The notes under the pieces were generated by a model that made no database searches, had not been told where the DNA came from, and saw only the letters and a list, made by a program, of their open reading frames with translations. Below, piece after piece: positions 9,498-19,751 of a stretch of DNA of 64,000 nucleotides. Position 1 is the first letter of the stretch, and each line of letters begins with the position of its first letter. This DNA comes from Aerococcus mictus (GTDB lineage: Bacteria > Bacillota > Bacilli > Lactobacillales > Aerococcaceae), in the NCBI RefSeq assembly GCF_003286595.3, contig NZ_CP132985.1:620001-684000 (forward strand). Reading direction: 5' to 3'. The position numbers and the translations under genes are program-made.

Positions 9498-9529
9498 AAA
9501 GGCTGTGACCAGAGTCGCAGCCTTTTTTA
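9498..9529 (+). terminator. intrinsic terminator after clpB
   Basis: AAAGGCTGTGAC and GTCGCAGCCTTT-type arms form a hairpin followed by TTTTTT. Confidence 0.85.
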
Positions 9530-9610
9530 TTAACTACTAACTGTTAAGATTTTCTAGTCAAGACAATTTCCTTTTTCACTGGCCTAGTCCTAGTTAAATG
9601 CTGAAATCTT

Positions 9611-9619
9611 TGCTAAAAT
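9611..9619 (+). promoter_or_regulatory. probable extended -10 promoter for tgt
   Basis: TGCTAAAAT is an extended -10 box about 43 bases before the tgt ATG. The -35 region is weak, so this is a modest call. Confidence 0.4.
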
Positions 9620-9659
9620 AGTCTTGTTCATTATTTTTTTCTTAGCTAGAAAGGTGTAG

Positions 9660-10802
<1,143 letters not shown>

Positions 10803-10839
10803 TATAATTGTGTTAATAAATAGATGGAGGTTATAAATT

Positions 10840-11220
10840 ATGGTAAGTATTTTATTATATATTGTGATTATTGGTGCGATGATGTATTTCTTAATGATTC
10901 GTCCTGCCAAGAAGCAACAAGAGCAAAAGCAACAAATGATGGATAGCCTAACTGTTGGCGACGAAGTGGTGATGGTTTCAGGTTTACACGGGGTAGTCTC
11001 TGAAATTGATGAAACTAATAATACGGTAACCATTGACGTTGAAGGTGTTTTATTAGTTTTTGAACGTATGAGTGTGGCTCAAATCAAAGGCCATCAAACG
11101 GGGACTGGTCAAACTCCAACTGAGGAAGAAGACATTCAAGCGGACAGTAATGATGAAACTGTTGATGTGGTGACTACCGATGAAGATACGATCCTAATCA
11201 AGGATGAGGATGAGCAATAA
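10840..11220 (+). CDS. yajC: preprotein translocase auxiliary subunit YajC
   Basis: The 126-residue protein begins with one membrane segment (about residues 2-19) followed by FLMIRPAKKQQEQKQ, the hallmark of YajC. A small beta-rich domain (VGDEVVMVSGLHGVV) and a long acidic C-terminal tail follow. YajC associates with SecDF-YidC at the inner face of the membrane. It lies 37 bases after tgt and 2 bases before the ComN-like gene, suggesting one transcript. The acidic tail is longer than in the shortest family members. Confidence 0.93.
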   Translation: MVSILLYIVIIGAMMYFLMIRPAKKQQEQKQQMMDSLTVGDEVVMVSGLHGVVSEIDETNNTVTIDVEGVLLVFERMSVAQIKGHQTGTGQTPTEEEDIQADSNDETVDVVTTDEDTILIKDEDEQ

Positions 11221-11222
11221 TT

Positions 11223-11516
11223 GTGAAGAAGACGAACAATAGCTTATCCAAATGGCAAAGTTTATTAATTCAGCCGCTTTGTCAAAAGAAGGCGCGTGAG
11301 TTTAAACGAGCGGGTTATCCAAAAATCAGTCGCTATGATGTCGAAAAATATTTTACTGACTTTGCTTGGAAACACCAATTGCCAGCTTCTTACCGGGAAC
11401 GTAAGCAAGCCATTAAGCAACTGTCGATTAATCAATATTTTGATTACTTGCAATTGGAGGCAACGGTCTATGATGTTCCTTCATTAGACCACATCGATAT
11501 CCAAAGTCTATTGTGA
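11223..11516 (+). CDS. ComN-like post-transcriptional regulator
   Basis: This is a 97-residue soluble protein with a GTG start 2 bases after yajC; the ribosome site lies in the end of yajC. The sequence contains YPKISRYDVEKYF and SINQYFDYLQLEATVYDVPSL. It resembles the small ComN/YrzD family, which in Bacillus subtilis is encoded near secDF and affects comE mRNA. Position after tgt-yajC supports that assignment. Its function in this organism is not shown. No membrane segment or signal peptide is seen. Confidence 0.65.
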   Translation: MKKTNNSLSKWQSLLIQPLCQKKAREFKRAGYPKISRYDVEKYFTDFAWKHQLPASYRERKQAIKQLSINQYFDYLQLEATVYDVPSLDHIDIQSLL

Positions 11517-11636
11517 TGCTTAAACAGGTTGGGTGAGAGCTCAGCCTTTTTATTTTGGCTTGCAAAAGCGCCATCATGAAAGCAGGGGCCGAATTTATGC
11601 TATGATAATTTTATTAAGGAGACGAGGAGGTGACTT

Positions 11637-12755
11637 ATGCGTCGTATTGGTGTTTTAGAATTTAGGGAGCCTAAAATCGATCCTTCAAGAAAAATTCTTC
11701 ACGTGGATATGGATGCCTTCTATGCTTCAATTGAACAACGTGACCATCCCCATCTCCGGGGTAAACCGGTCATTATAGCCCAGCATCCTAAAGAAAACAG
11801 TGGCAAGGGTGTAGTGGCAACGGCGAGCTATGAAGCGCGAAAATTCGGCGTGCATTCTGCCATGAGTGCTAGTGAAGCCTACCGCCTATGCCCCCAAGCT
11901 TACTTTGTTAAGGGCAATAAGGACTATTACCGCAAAGTCGGTGAAGAGGTCCGTGATGTCTTCCGTGAATATACTGATATTATTGAACCTCTCTCAATCG
12001 ACGAGGCTTTTCTGGATGTGACTAACAACCACTACCAACTCCTCTATGCCATGGACGTGGCTGAACGGATTCAAAAGGATATCTATCATAAACTGGGCCT
12101 TACCTGTAGTATTGGGGTATCCTATAATAAATTTATCGCCAAATTAGCCTCTGATTTTCATAAACCTCATGGCATGACCATTATTACTCCAAAACGGGCG
12201 CTTGCCTTTTTAGAAGAGCTTCCCATTGAAAAGTTTTACGGTATTGGTAAGCGCACCAGTGAAAAAATGCATGAGTTAAATATTTATAAGGGAAAAGATC
12301 TCAAGCAATTGTCCCAAGAGGATTGTATTAATTATTTCGGTAAGGCGGGTATTGTCCTATATGAGCGGGTTAGGGGAGTGGATGACCGTCCCGTTAAAGC
12401 ACGGACTAGTCGTAAGTCTAATGGCACGGAAACGACCCTATATCCCTTCCTATACCACGATGACCAAGTTAATGAAGTCTTAAGACATCTCGCCCAAAAA
12501 GTGGCCAATAGCCTGCAAGACAAAAATATTCAAGGGCAAACTGTGACTTTGAAATTTCGCTATGGCAATTTTGAAACTACCACCCGCCAACGGGCCTTGA
12601 AGGATCCGATTAATTCTTATGATGATATTTATTTTCATGCCCAAGACTTGTGGGAACAATATGGTGATGTTAGTCAAGGGGTTCGATTACTAGGTATAAC
12701 CTTGAGTGATTTATTAACCGTGGATTTTGAAAATATTCGGCTACCCTTGTATTAG
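11637..12755 (+). CDS. dinB: DNA polymerase IV (Y family)
   Basis: The 372-residue error-prone polymerase carries HVDMDAFYASIEQRD with the first catalytic aspartates near residue 23, and the SIDEAFLD motif with the second acidic pair. A YGIGKRT helix-hairpin-helix and a little-finger domain follow. It performs translesion synthesis. An AGGAGG site lies just before the ATG. The next gene starts 19 bases after the stop. The N terminus has about 20 residues before the catalytic domain, which is slightly long. Confidence 0.93.
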   Translation: MRRIGVLEFREPKIDPSRKILHVDMDAFYASIEQRDHPHLRGKPVIIAQHPKENSGKGVVATASYEARKFGVHSAMSASEAYRLCPQAYFVKGNKDYYRKVGEEVRDVFREYTDIIEPLSIDEAFLDVTNNHYQLLYAMDVAERIQKDIYHKLGLTCSIGVSYNKFIAKLASDFHKPHGMTIITPKRALAFLEELPIEKFYGIGKRTSEKMHELNIYKGKDLKQLSQEDCINYFGKAGIVLYERVRGVDDRPVKARTSRKSNGTETTLYPFLYHDDQVNEVLRHLAQKVANSLQDKNIQGQTVTLKFRYGNFETTTRQRALKDPINSYDDIYFHAQDLWEQYGDVSQGVRLLGITLSDLLTVDFENIRLPLY

Positions 12756-12774
12756 TGAACGAAGAGGAAGAAAA

Positions 12775-14088
12775 ATGACTACTAAGCATGAACAAGTAAT
12801 TCAATATATAAAAGACCTCCCCGTCGACCACAGCATTTCGGTCAGGAGTCTAGCACGCAACCTGGACGTGTCTCAAGGGACAGCCTACCGGGGGATTAAG
12901 GAGGCGGAGAACCGCGGCCTCGTTCAAACCATAGACCGGGTAGGGACAGTCCGGGTTGAAGAGGCGGAAAGTCCTAAATACCAAGCCATGTCAGTAGGCG
13001 AAGTCGTCTCTTTAACCAATGCGAAGGTCTTTGGCGGTGAACAGGGACTGGACTATATGATCCGTGACTTTATCATTGGAGCCATGAAGGTCTCTTCGAT
13101 TGCTAGCTATTTGAAACCGAACCTCCTGATGATCACGGGGAACCGAGACAATGTCCAAGAACTGGCCTTATCCCACGATGTTCCTGTTATTATTTCTGGG
13201 GGCTTTAGCCCGAGTCAAAGGATGGTCGACTTGGCTAACCAACGCCAGATCCCTTTGCTTGGCGTGAGCTTTGACTCCTATTCGACGGTTAAGATTATTA
13301 ACAAGGTTTTGGTTGAGCGGGCGATTCAACAAAATATTGTCCTGGTTGAAGATATTTATGTCCCCCTAGACCGGGTCAAGTTTCTCTTCCAAGACGACAA
13401 GGTGAGCCGCTACCGACAGTTGAATGAAGAGTCTAACCATACGCGTTTTCCTGTTCTCAATCATAACTATGAAGTGGTGGGGGTCATTGCAGCTAAGGAT
13501 ATTCTCGATGCTAATGCGGATACCCCTATTGTTGAAGTGATGACCCCTTCGCCCTTGGTAGCTAAATTAAAAATGAGTGTGGCCAGTATAACCCAGCTCA
13601 TGCTGTGGGATAATTTAGAAATGGCGCCTGTGGTTGATGACCAGGGCAAGTTAGTGGGAATTATGTCCCGGCAAGATGTCCTCTATACCATGCAGTTTAA
13701 CGAAAACGCTGCCTACAAAGATTACCGCTTAGAGATTCTATTAAACGATAAGCTCAAACGCGCGGCCAGTGACCGGTCGGAGTTGTTTTATACCTTCCAA
13801 AGTGATGGGTCTTTTGCTAACCACCTGGGGACCCTATCGGAGAGTCTTCTAGCCACCCTGATCAATGTGGCAACTTGTCGCTATGTGAAAGACGCTATCG
13901 GAGAGTTAGCCATTATTGAATCAATGAATTACTATTACTTTGCCGCTGTTGACTGCGACAAATCCATTCAAATCTATCCTGAAATGCTTTACCATAGTAG
14001 ACAAAATTGTAAGATAAGTATTAAAGTCTACTACCAGCAATTAAATATTGCCCAAGCCATTATATCTGTTAACTTATTTAGACAGTAA
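12775..14088 (+). CDS. spxR: CBS-HotDog transcription factor, SpxR/YtoI family
   Basis: The chosen ATG lies after GAAGAGGAAG and gives 437 residues. The longer frame from 12727 overlaps dinB and is less likely. Domains in order are: an N-terminal winged-helix segment (LARNLDVSQGTAYRGIKEAE), a DRTGG domain (about 80-190), two CBS repeats (about 195-310) and a C-terminal hotdog domain. This is the layout of B. subtilis YtoI and streptococcal SpxR, which raises spx expression. The CBS and hotdog parts suggest sensing of a nucleotide or acyl-CoA ligand. The spx gene itself is 48 kb away. An operon with dinB and nrnA is likely. Confidence 0.8.
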   Translation: MTTKHEQVIQYIKDLPVDHSISVRSLARNLDVSQGTAYRGIKEAENRGLVQTIDRVGTVRVEEAESPKYQAMSVGEVVSLTNAKVFGGEQGLDYMIRDFIIGAMKVSSIASYLKPNLLMITGNRDNVQELALSHDVPVIISGGFSPSQRMVDLANQRQIPLLGVSFDSYSTVKIINKVLVERAIQQNIVLVEDIYVPLDRVKFLFQDDKVSRYRQLNEESNHTRFPVLNHNYEVVGVIAAKDILDANADTPIVEVMTPSPLVAKLKMSVASITQLMLWDNLEMAPVVDDQGKLVGIMSRQDVLYTMQFNENAAYKDYRLEILLNDKLKRAASDRSELFYTFQSDGSFANHLGTLSESLLATLINVATCRYVKDAIGELAIIESMNYYYFAAVDCDKSIQIYPEMLYHSRQNCKISIKVYYQQLNIAQAIISVNLFRQ

Positions 14089-14115
14089 GAAGCCATATAG
14101 AAAGAGTGAAAACTT

Positions 14116-15081
14116 ATGATTAGTGATATCATTCAAGCCATTAAAGACTATGAAACAATAATTATCCACCGCCATGTCAACCCAGACCCAGATGCCCTGG
14201 GATCACAAATGGGACTCAAGGCTGTCTTAGAAGCCACTTATCCTGAGAAAAAAATTTATGCTGCTGGGGAAGATGAGCCGTCCTTGGCTAATTTTGGCCA
14301 AATGGATGACATCCCTGATGAACTTTACTCAGAGGCCTTAGTCATTATAAATGATACGGCCAACACCGAACGTATTGATGACCAACGTTATCAAAAAGCC
14401 AAAATGGTGATTAAAGTGGACCACCATCCTAACCATGATAGCTATGGGGATATCAACTATGTCCTGCCAGAGGCTAGTGCGGCCAGTGAAATTTGGGCGG
14501 ATATTCTTTTAAGTTATCCGGAGACTTTTACTATGACTGACCAGGGAGCGGAATATTTGTTCTTAGGCATCGTGGGCGATACTGGGCGTTTCCTATATGA
14601 TAATACCTCAGTAAAAACCATGGCTATTGCCACCGAATTACGTAAATACGATTTCCCAGCCAGCGAACGCATGCAGGCTTCCTTAACTGAAACCATGGGC
14701 CAAGCGCGCTTGAAAGGCTATGTTCTAGAAAACTTTAAATTAAGCGAAGATGGTTTGGTTAATGCGGTCTTCATCAGTCAAGAAGTCTTAAAGAATTTGG
14801 GAGTGACTGAGGCGGAATCCCATAATATTGTGCAAACACCGGGATCTATCCAGGGGGTGCTGGCCTGGGTAATCTTTGTTGAAAAGTCTGATGGATCCAT
14901 GCGTTGTCGCATTCGTAGTAAAGGCCCAGCAATTAATCAGATTGCCCAAGCCCATGAAGGCGGTGGTCATGCCAAGGCATCAGGCGCCAATGCCTATTCC
15001 AAAGCAGAGTGCCAAGATATTGTGGCAGAATTGAATCAAGCCGCTAAAAATTATTTAAGAGAAAAGGGCAATAAGGAATAG
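14116..15081 (+). CDS. nrnA: DHH-family phosphoesterase NrnA (nanoRNase/pAp phosphatase)
   Basis: The 321-residue protein has a DHH domain with HRHVNPDPDALGS, INDTAN and VDHHPNHD metal-binding motifs, and a C-terminal DHHA1 domain with GGGHAKASG. NrnA enzymes degrade 2- to 5-nt RNAs and dephosphorylate pAp. It follows the SpxR-like gene by 27 bases, an arrangement (ytoI next to ytqI/nrnA) also seen in Bacillus. It ends before an intrinsic terminator. Confidence 0.92.
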   Translation: MISDIIQAIKDYETIIIHRHVNPDPDALGSQMGLKAVLEATYPEKKIYAAGEDEPSLANFGQMDDIPDELYSEALVIINDTANTERIDDQRYQKAKMVIKVDHHPNHDSYGDINYVLPEASAASEIWADILLSYPETFTMTDQGAEYLFLGIVGDTGRFLYDNTSVKTMAIATELRKYDFPASERMQASLTETMGQARLKGYVLENFKLSEDGLVNAVFISQEVLKNLGVTEAESHNIVQTPGSIQGVLAWVIFVEKSDGSMRCRIRSKGPAINQIAQAHEGGGHAKASGANAYSKAECQDIVAELNQAAKNYLREKGNKE

Positions 15082-15147
15082 TTTTAGGCTCGGTTAAGGA
15101 AGGTTTTCTATACCTTGAGACTAATCTTCCTAAAGCTGAATATTTTA

Positions 15148-15182
15148 AAAGAGGCTGCAATCTAATCTTGCAGCCTCTTTTT
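15148..15182 (+). terminator. intrinsic terminator after nrnA
   Basis: AAAGAGGCTGCAA and TTGCAGCCTCTTT form a perfect stem with a short loop and end in a T run. Confidence 0.9.
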
Positions 15183-15184
15183 CA

Positions 15185-15471
15185 GATATTGTGTGTGCAG
15201 TGCTTTCGTCCTTTCTTGTGACTGTCGCACTCTTTAGTTGAGTTCGGAAGGGGTAGGGGATGTCCTTTCAGAAAAGTTGAACGATCAGCTTTGCTGCTCT
15301 TTTCATCTTTTCCTCCAAGGAATCTCCCTCCCTGATCCTTCCTCACATCCTTACCAAACCTGTTCCAAGCGCGAGGTGAGCTCCATTTCAGAAGTCCTTG
15401 CAAATCCTCTTTGAGGATTTACTGCGCACTCCTTCCAATTGCTATAGCTGTTCGAAGCAAAGCGAGTTACA
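15185..15471. repeat. degenerate units of a dispersed non-coding repeat
   Basis: This part of a 560-base gene-free stretch holds diverged units of the element found complete at 15472-15643. It starts with GATATTGTGTGTGC, then TGCTTTCGTCC and GTCGCACTCTTT. After this come hairpins (CAGCTTTGCTG; ATCCTCTTTGAGGAT) and a second CAAACCTGTTCC module near 15356. Open frames across it share no recognisable protein motif and are treated as spurious. Confidence 0.65.
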
Positions 15472-15643
15472 GATATAGTATGCGTAGCTCTCTCCCCTCT
15501 TTTTGCGCTTGTCACACTCTATTCAAACCTGCTCCAGTCACAGGACGAACGTCCACTTCAAAAACTGGTAACGCTCAGCTTCACTGAGCTTATCCCAGTT
15601 TTCTCCAGTGCTTTCGTCCTTTGTTGTGACTGTCGCACTCTTT
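15472..15643. repeat. about 172-base dispersed repeat, copy 1
   Basis: The unit begins GATATAGTATGC and passes GTCACACTCT, CAAACCTGCTCC and GTCCACTTCA. It then has a hairpin (GCTCAGCTTCACTGAGC) and ends with CTCCAGTGCTTTCGTCC and GTCGCACTCTTTC. The same modules in the same order occur at 45372-45541. The 38-base terminal module (15606-15643) also occurs nearly unchanged at 15198-15235. It ends one base before the stop codon of zwf on the other strand. Confidence 0.75.
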
Positions 15644-15644
15644 C

Positions 15645-17102
15645 TTAGTATTGAGGGTTGATCCAGCGGCGACCGTCGCTTTCGATGAGGTCTTTGGCGG
15701 CTTCGGGGCCTTTAGTCATAGCGGGGTAGTTAGGAAAGGCAGGGGGATCAAGTTGTGACCAGGCATCCTTAATGGAGTCGGCGATCCGCCATTGTTCTTT
15801 GAGCTCGTCCCAGGTGGTAAATAGCATCTGATTACCAAGGAAGGCGTAGTAGATGAGAATTTCGTAGGATTCACTGGCTACCCGAGATTCGAGGATTTCC
15901 TTATCGGGCAGCATGCGCATGGTTTGCGGTTTAAAGCCACCTTTAAAGGCTTTTTGATTCATGGAGACTTCTAAGCCGTATTCAGGGGTAATCACAAAGG
16001 TCATCCGGTTAGGGGAATCGCAGGTCGACAAGTTATCCTTGAGGACCGCTTCCACAGTGGTATATTTTCCGCTGCTGAGTGCCTTACCCGTTCGGAAATA
16101 AAAGGGGGTTCCCTGCCAGCGGTCATTGTTGATGCGGAACTTACCAGCGACAAAGGTTTCGGTACTGCTGTCTTCACGAACACCTTCCAGGTCACGATAG
16201 GCCGGCTCACTGCCATCTTCTGCTTGACCATATTGGCCCCGGACAATATTAGTTTGGACACTTTCGAGGTCAAAAGAAGGAATTTCTCTTAAAAAGGCTT
16301 CTTTCTTAGGATGGAGGTCGTCTTGTGAGCTGGGTAAATCCATGCCTACAAAGGAGATGACTTGTAGGATATGGTTTTGGAACATATCTAAGAGGGCTCC
16401 AGTTTGGTCATAATAGCCCCCCCGACTACCAACTGGTAAATCTTCTGATAGGGTCACTTGGAAGTGGTCAATATAGTTGTGGTTCCAGATGGCTTCGAAA
16501 AAGGGATTGTACTGGCGGGTTGCCCAAATATTTAGGACACTTTCCTTGCCGACATAGTGGTCAATCCGGTAAATATCACTTTCGGCAAAGGAGATATTAA
16601 GGGCCTGATTGAGTGATTGAGCAGAAGCCAGGTCAACACCAAAGGGCTTTTCTAAAATCACCCGATGGTTACCAGGAATATCAATAATTCCAGTTTTCTT
16701 TAAGTGGTGTGAAGTGATCTCAAAGAGACTAGGGGCAATGGATAAGTAATAAAGAAAGTTCTTATCAGTTTGATATTGCTTTTGCAGGTCTAGCATTTTG
16801 TCCTTGAGTAGGATATAATCCTCTGTTTGTGAAGCATCATTTGAGATATAATAAAAATGCTTGGCAAATTCACTAGCCACTGCTCTCAAACTGTCATCCT
16901 TGGTGTAGTTAATAATTGATTCAACGATGATCTCATGATAATGTGCATCTGTCCAAGGGCGACGAGAAGTGCCGATCAAGGCAAAACGCTGGCTTAGCCA
17001 GCCTTGTTGGTAGAGGTGAAATAAAGAGGGATATAATTTCCGTTGGGCGAGGTCACCGGATGCCCCAAAGAGGACAATGATTCCCGAAACTTGTTGGTCC
17101 AT
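15645..17102 (-). CDS. zwf: glucose-6-phosphate 1-dehydrogenase
   Basis: With the start at the ATG preceded by AAAGGA (minus strand, 17102), the protein has 485 residues, normal for bacterial G6PDH. It begins with a Rossmann motif GASGDLAQRKL. The substrate signature RIDHYVGKE contains the catalytic lysine-histidine region, and EKPFG lies upstream. It oxidises glucose-6-phosphate to 6-phosphogluconolactone with NADP, feeding the oxidative pentose phosphate route. The gene stands alone, divergent from the helicase gene. Its stop codon abuts the repeat array, so no conventional terminator was identified. Confidence 0.95.
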   Translation of the reverse strand: MDQQVSGIIVLFGASGDLAQRKLYPSLFHLYQQGWLSQRFALIGTSRRPWTDAHYHEIIVESIINYTKDDSLRAVASEFAKHFYYISNDASQTEDYILLKDKMLDLQKQYQTDKNFLYYLSIAPSLFEITSHHLKKTGIIDIPGNHRVILEKPFGVDLASAQSLNQALNISFAESDIYRIDHYVGKESVLNIWATRQYNPFFEAIWNHNYIDHFQVTLSEDLPVGSRGGYYDQTGALLDMFQNHILQVISFVGMDLPSSQDDLHPKKEAFLREIPSFDLESVQTNIVRGQYGQAEDGSEPAYRDLEGVREDSSTETFVAGKFRINNDRWQGTPFYFRTGKALSSGKYTTVEAVLKDNLSTCDSPNRMTFVITPEYGLEVSMNQKAFKGGFKPQTMRMLPDKEILESRVASESYEILIYYAFLGNQMLFTTWDELKEQWRIADSIKDAWSQLDPPAFPNYPAMTKGPEAAKDLIESDGRRWINPQY

Positions 17103-17285
17103 TGTGATAAGTCCTTTCATTTTTCATTTACAGAGTGGTTTTATTATAGAATGTCTATCAGCTGAATGCAATCTGGCTAGCAGGCCTTTATAAACCCTAA
17201 ATTATAACCACTAGTCGTTGGCTTGGCAAGCTGTATTTTAATCTAACAATCATCGCTTAAGTCTTAAAAGCTAAAGGAGAATTTT

Positions 17286-18635
17286 ATGTCATTTAAAGAA
17301 TACCATTTCCAGCCTTTTATTGAGGCAGCCCTAGAGAAATTAGCCTTTAAAGAACCTACCCCGATTCAAAAGAAAGTTATTCCCGTTATTCAAGCTGGAA
17401 AAAGCCTAGTTGCCCAAAGTCAAACCGGATCAGGCAAGTCCCATGCTTTCTTGCTCCCCTTAATCGACCAATTAAAACCGGCTAATTATACCCAATTAGT
17501 CATCACGGCACCGAGCCGGGAATTAGCCGACCAGTTATACCAAACCGCCCAACAGCTTGTTGGTGATAGTGACTTTGATTTTCATATTGAAAGAGCCTAT
17601 GGGGGGACCGACACCAAGCGGCAAAAAGAACGTTTAGAAAATCAAGACCCACAAGTGGTGATTGGAACTCCGGGTCGCTTATTAGACTTAGTGACTGAAG
17701 GGTCGATCAATGTCCATAAAGTAGAACACTTTGTGGTGGATGAGGCGGATATGACTTTGGATATGGGCTTCTTGCATACGGTTGACCAAATCGCCAGTCG
17801 GATGCCCGATGATTTGAAGATTTACGTCTTCTCTGCTACAATCCCAGAGAAATTACGTCCCTTCCTTAGAAAGTATTTGGAACATCCAGAATGGATCCAA
17901 GTGGCCAACGAAAAGCTGATCTCCCCAACCATTACCAATATCTTACTCCCCTTAAGAGGGCGGTCCAAAGATGACCTGCTCAAGCAAGTCTTAACCATGG
18001 GCGAACCCTATTTGGTCCTTATTTTTGCAAATACTATTGAGGAAGTGGACCAACTTTATTTAAAACTCAAGCAATGGGGGCTATCGGTAGCTAAGTTGCA
18101 CGGCGACCTCGACAGTCGTGAACGGCGGCGGGTGATGCGTCAAATCCAACACCTCGATTATCAATATGTGGTGGCTACGGATCTAGCTGCCCGCGGGATT
18201 GACATTGAAGGGGTCTCCCATGTGGTCAACTATGATATTCCTAAGGAGTTAGAATTCTTTATCCACCGGGTAGGCCGTACAGGGCGGCAAGGAATGAAGG
18301 GCATTGCCTTAACCTTCTACCATCCTGACCAAGAAAATGCGATTCGCTGGTTAGAAGATCGTGGGATCCACTTTGAGATTAAAGACATTAAAAACGGTCA
18401 ATGGGTCGCAGTCAAAGACCATAAGGAACGGCAATTAAGAAAAGACCGCCACCAAGAGGAAACGGACCATGTCATTAGGGGAATGATAAACCGCAATAAG
18501 AAAAGAAAAGTTAAACCCGGCTATAAGAAAAAACTTGACCGCCAAATTAAGTCTTATAAACGGGACAAATATAATAAAAAACAAAGACAAGTTGCTCGGC
18601 AAAAACGCAAGCAAAATAAAGAAAACAACCGTTAA
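17286..18635 (+). CDS. cshB: DEAD-box RNA helicase (CshB-like)
   Basis: The 449-residue protein has all core motifs: the Q-motif region PTPIQKKVIP, Walker A AQSQTGSGKS, motif II DEAD in VVDEADMTLD, SAT in VFSATIP, and motif VI HRVGRTGRQG. A strongly basic tail rich in Lys, Arg and Asn covers about the last 70 residues and would contact RNA. Length and tail match the CshB group of cold-shock helicases better than CshA; the symbol is a best guess. An AAGGAG site precedes the ATG. It converges on the DUF1189 gene and they share a hairpin terminator. Confidence 0.85.
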   Translation: MSFKEYHFQPFIEAALEKLAFKEPTPIQKKVIPVIQAGKSLVAQSQTGSGKSHAFLLPLIDQLKPANYTQLVITAPSRELADQLYQTAQQLVGDSDFDFHIERAYGGTDTKRQKERLENQDPQVVIGTPGRLLDLVTEGSINVHKVEHFVVDEADMTLDMGFLHTVDQIASRMPDDLKIYVFSATIPEKLRPFLRKYLEHPEWIQVANEKLISPTITNILLPLRGRSKDDLLKQVLTMGEPYLVLIFANTIEEVDQLYLKLKQWGLSVAKLHGDLDSRERRRVMRQIQHLDYQYVVATDLAARGIDIEGVSHVVNYDIPKELEFFIHRVGRTGRQGMKGIALTFYHPDQENAIRWLEDRGIHFEIKDIKNGQWVAVKDHKERQLRKDRHQEETDHVIRGMINRNKKRKVKPGYKKKLDRQIKSYKRDKYNKKQRQVARQKRKQNKENNR

Positions 18636-18665
18636 AAAAATGCGCTCACAGGAGCGCATTTTTTA
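18636..18665. terminator. bidirectional intrinsic terminator
   Basis: AAAAATGCGCTC and GAGCGCATTTTTT form a perfect stem with a small loop and T/A tracts on both sides, between two convergent genes. Confidence 0.9.
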
Positions 18666-19580
18666 GTCATCATTTTTATTGGAATGGTCAGGGTCATCTT
18701 TTTGTTCTCGGTTAGTCTCTTCTTCTTGTTTGTCTAAGTTTACCAAGTTCTTATCGTTTTTCACTTGATCTTTATTGGCTTCCCATTGCTTAGGATCAAT
18801 CTTTACCACTTTAATTTGTTTGGTAAAGGCCCAGATACGGATTAAAGCAGTAAAGAGGATGATGTAAAAGGAAAAGGTTACCTGGTAGCCAAAGAGATGA
18901 ACCAATTGGATAAGGACTAGAGGGAAGGTCATGGCCGTTAAGGCAAAATTATAGCGCTTGCCAAGGGTCAATTGCAATTTACGGGTAATAGCCATGGGTG
19001 CCATAAACAAGGCAATCACTAGGGCCAATAGACTTACCTGTAAGCTATTAAATAGGAAAATCCCTAAAAAGACTAAGAGATAGACCCAAGGTTGGAATTG
19101 TGTCAGGCTTTGGATAATTTGCTTTTGCCCTTGGCTATCTAAGTCCGTGCTAAAGTCAGCATAAGGAAAGCTTTGTTGCTGACCAATAAAGGAGAATGTG
19201 ATATTTTTCGGGTTTGTATAAATGGTTAGGGCTGATGAATCGATTTTTTTAAGGTCTTCTTGACTGATTTGGTCTTTGGGGTTATAGACATAGTTTAAGA
19301 AATCAGTCTTATTGATAAAGGCCTGGTCCTTTTCACTGACTAGTTGGTTATTTTCAATCGTAAAATCGGGTATGGATTGGATAATGCTAGCCCCATTGCC
19401 TCTCACCGTATGAAGTAGCTGGTAGCTGGGTTGGATAGCCGGTAGGGTCATCACTAGGCTCAATAATAAAATGTAGACTAATTTATGCTTCAAAGTCATA
19501 TAAAAAGCCACAAGTGTATCTTTAAAGCGAAAGATACTATCAAAGAATAAACGTAAGGTTTTCAAAATTTTCCTCCTCAT
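18663..19580 (-). CDS. DUF1189 family membrane protein
   Basis: The 305-residue protein has an N-terminal membrane segment (about 35-50), an extracytoplasmic domain of about 100 residues, and then four or so closely packed hydrophobic helices (about 165-265). It ends in a highly charged cytoplasmic tail (EEETNREQKDDPDHSNKNDD). This plan matches the DUF1189 family, members of which are annotated near maltodextrin genes in lactic bacteria without a proven role. No sugar-uptake genes are adjacent here. Start: ATG with an AGGAGGAAAAT site on the minus strand. The function is unknown. Confidence 0.72.
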   Translation of the reverse strand: MRRKILKTLRLFFDSIFRFKDTLVAFYMTLKHKLVYILLLSLVMTLPAIQPSYQLLHTVRGNGASIIQSIPDFTIENNQLVSEKDQAFINKTDFLNYVYNPKDQISQEDLKKIDSSALTIYTNPKNITFSFIGQQQSFPYADFSTDLDSQGQKQIIQSLTQFQPWVYLLVFLGIFLFNSLQVSLLALVIALFMAPMAITRKLQLTLGKRYNFALTAMTFPLVLIQLVHLFGYQVTFSFYIILFTALIRIWAFTKQIKVVKIDPKQWEANKDQVKNDKNLVNLDKQEEETNREQKDDPDHSNKNDD

Positions 19581-19751
19581 TAAACAGTCTTTGCATCAGT
19601 TTAGTATAGCAAAAAATTAACCGAGTCCGCTTAGAAAATCGCTTTTTTACTAATATTTAAAGACTCTAGCCTGGTTAAAAAGCTCTTACCAGCACCATTT
19701 TATCAATAAATAGGATAAAATAAACTATATTGAGTAAAGGAGGTGAAGTCA

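Noticed and set aside
12727..12774. Longer start of the SpxR-like gene overlapping dinB
   Set aside because: The added residues show no family similarity, and the ATG at 12775 has a good ribosome site.
15182..15403. Open reading frame of 73 codons on the minus strand
   Set aside because: It lies wholly within the repeat array, has no convincing ribosome site and no recognisable protein features.
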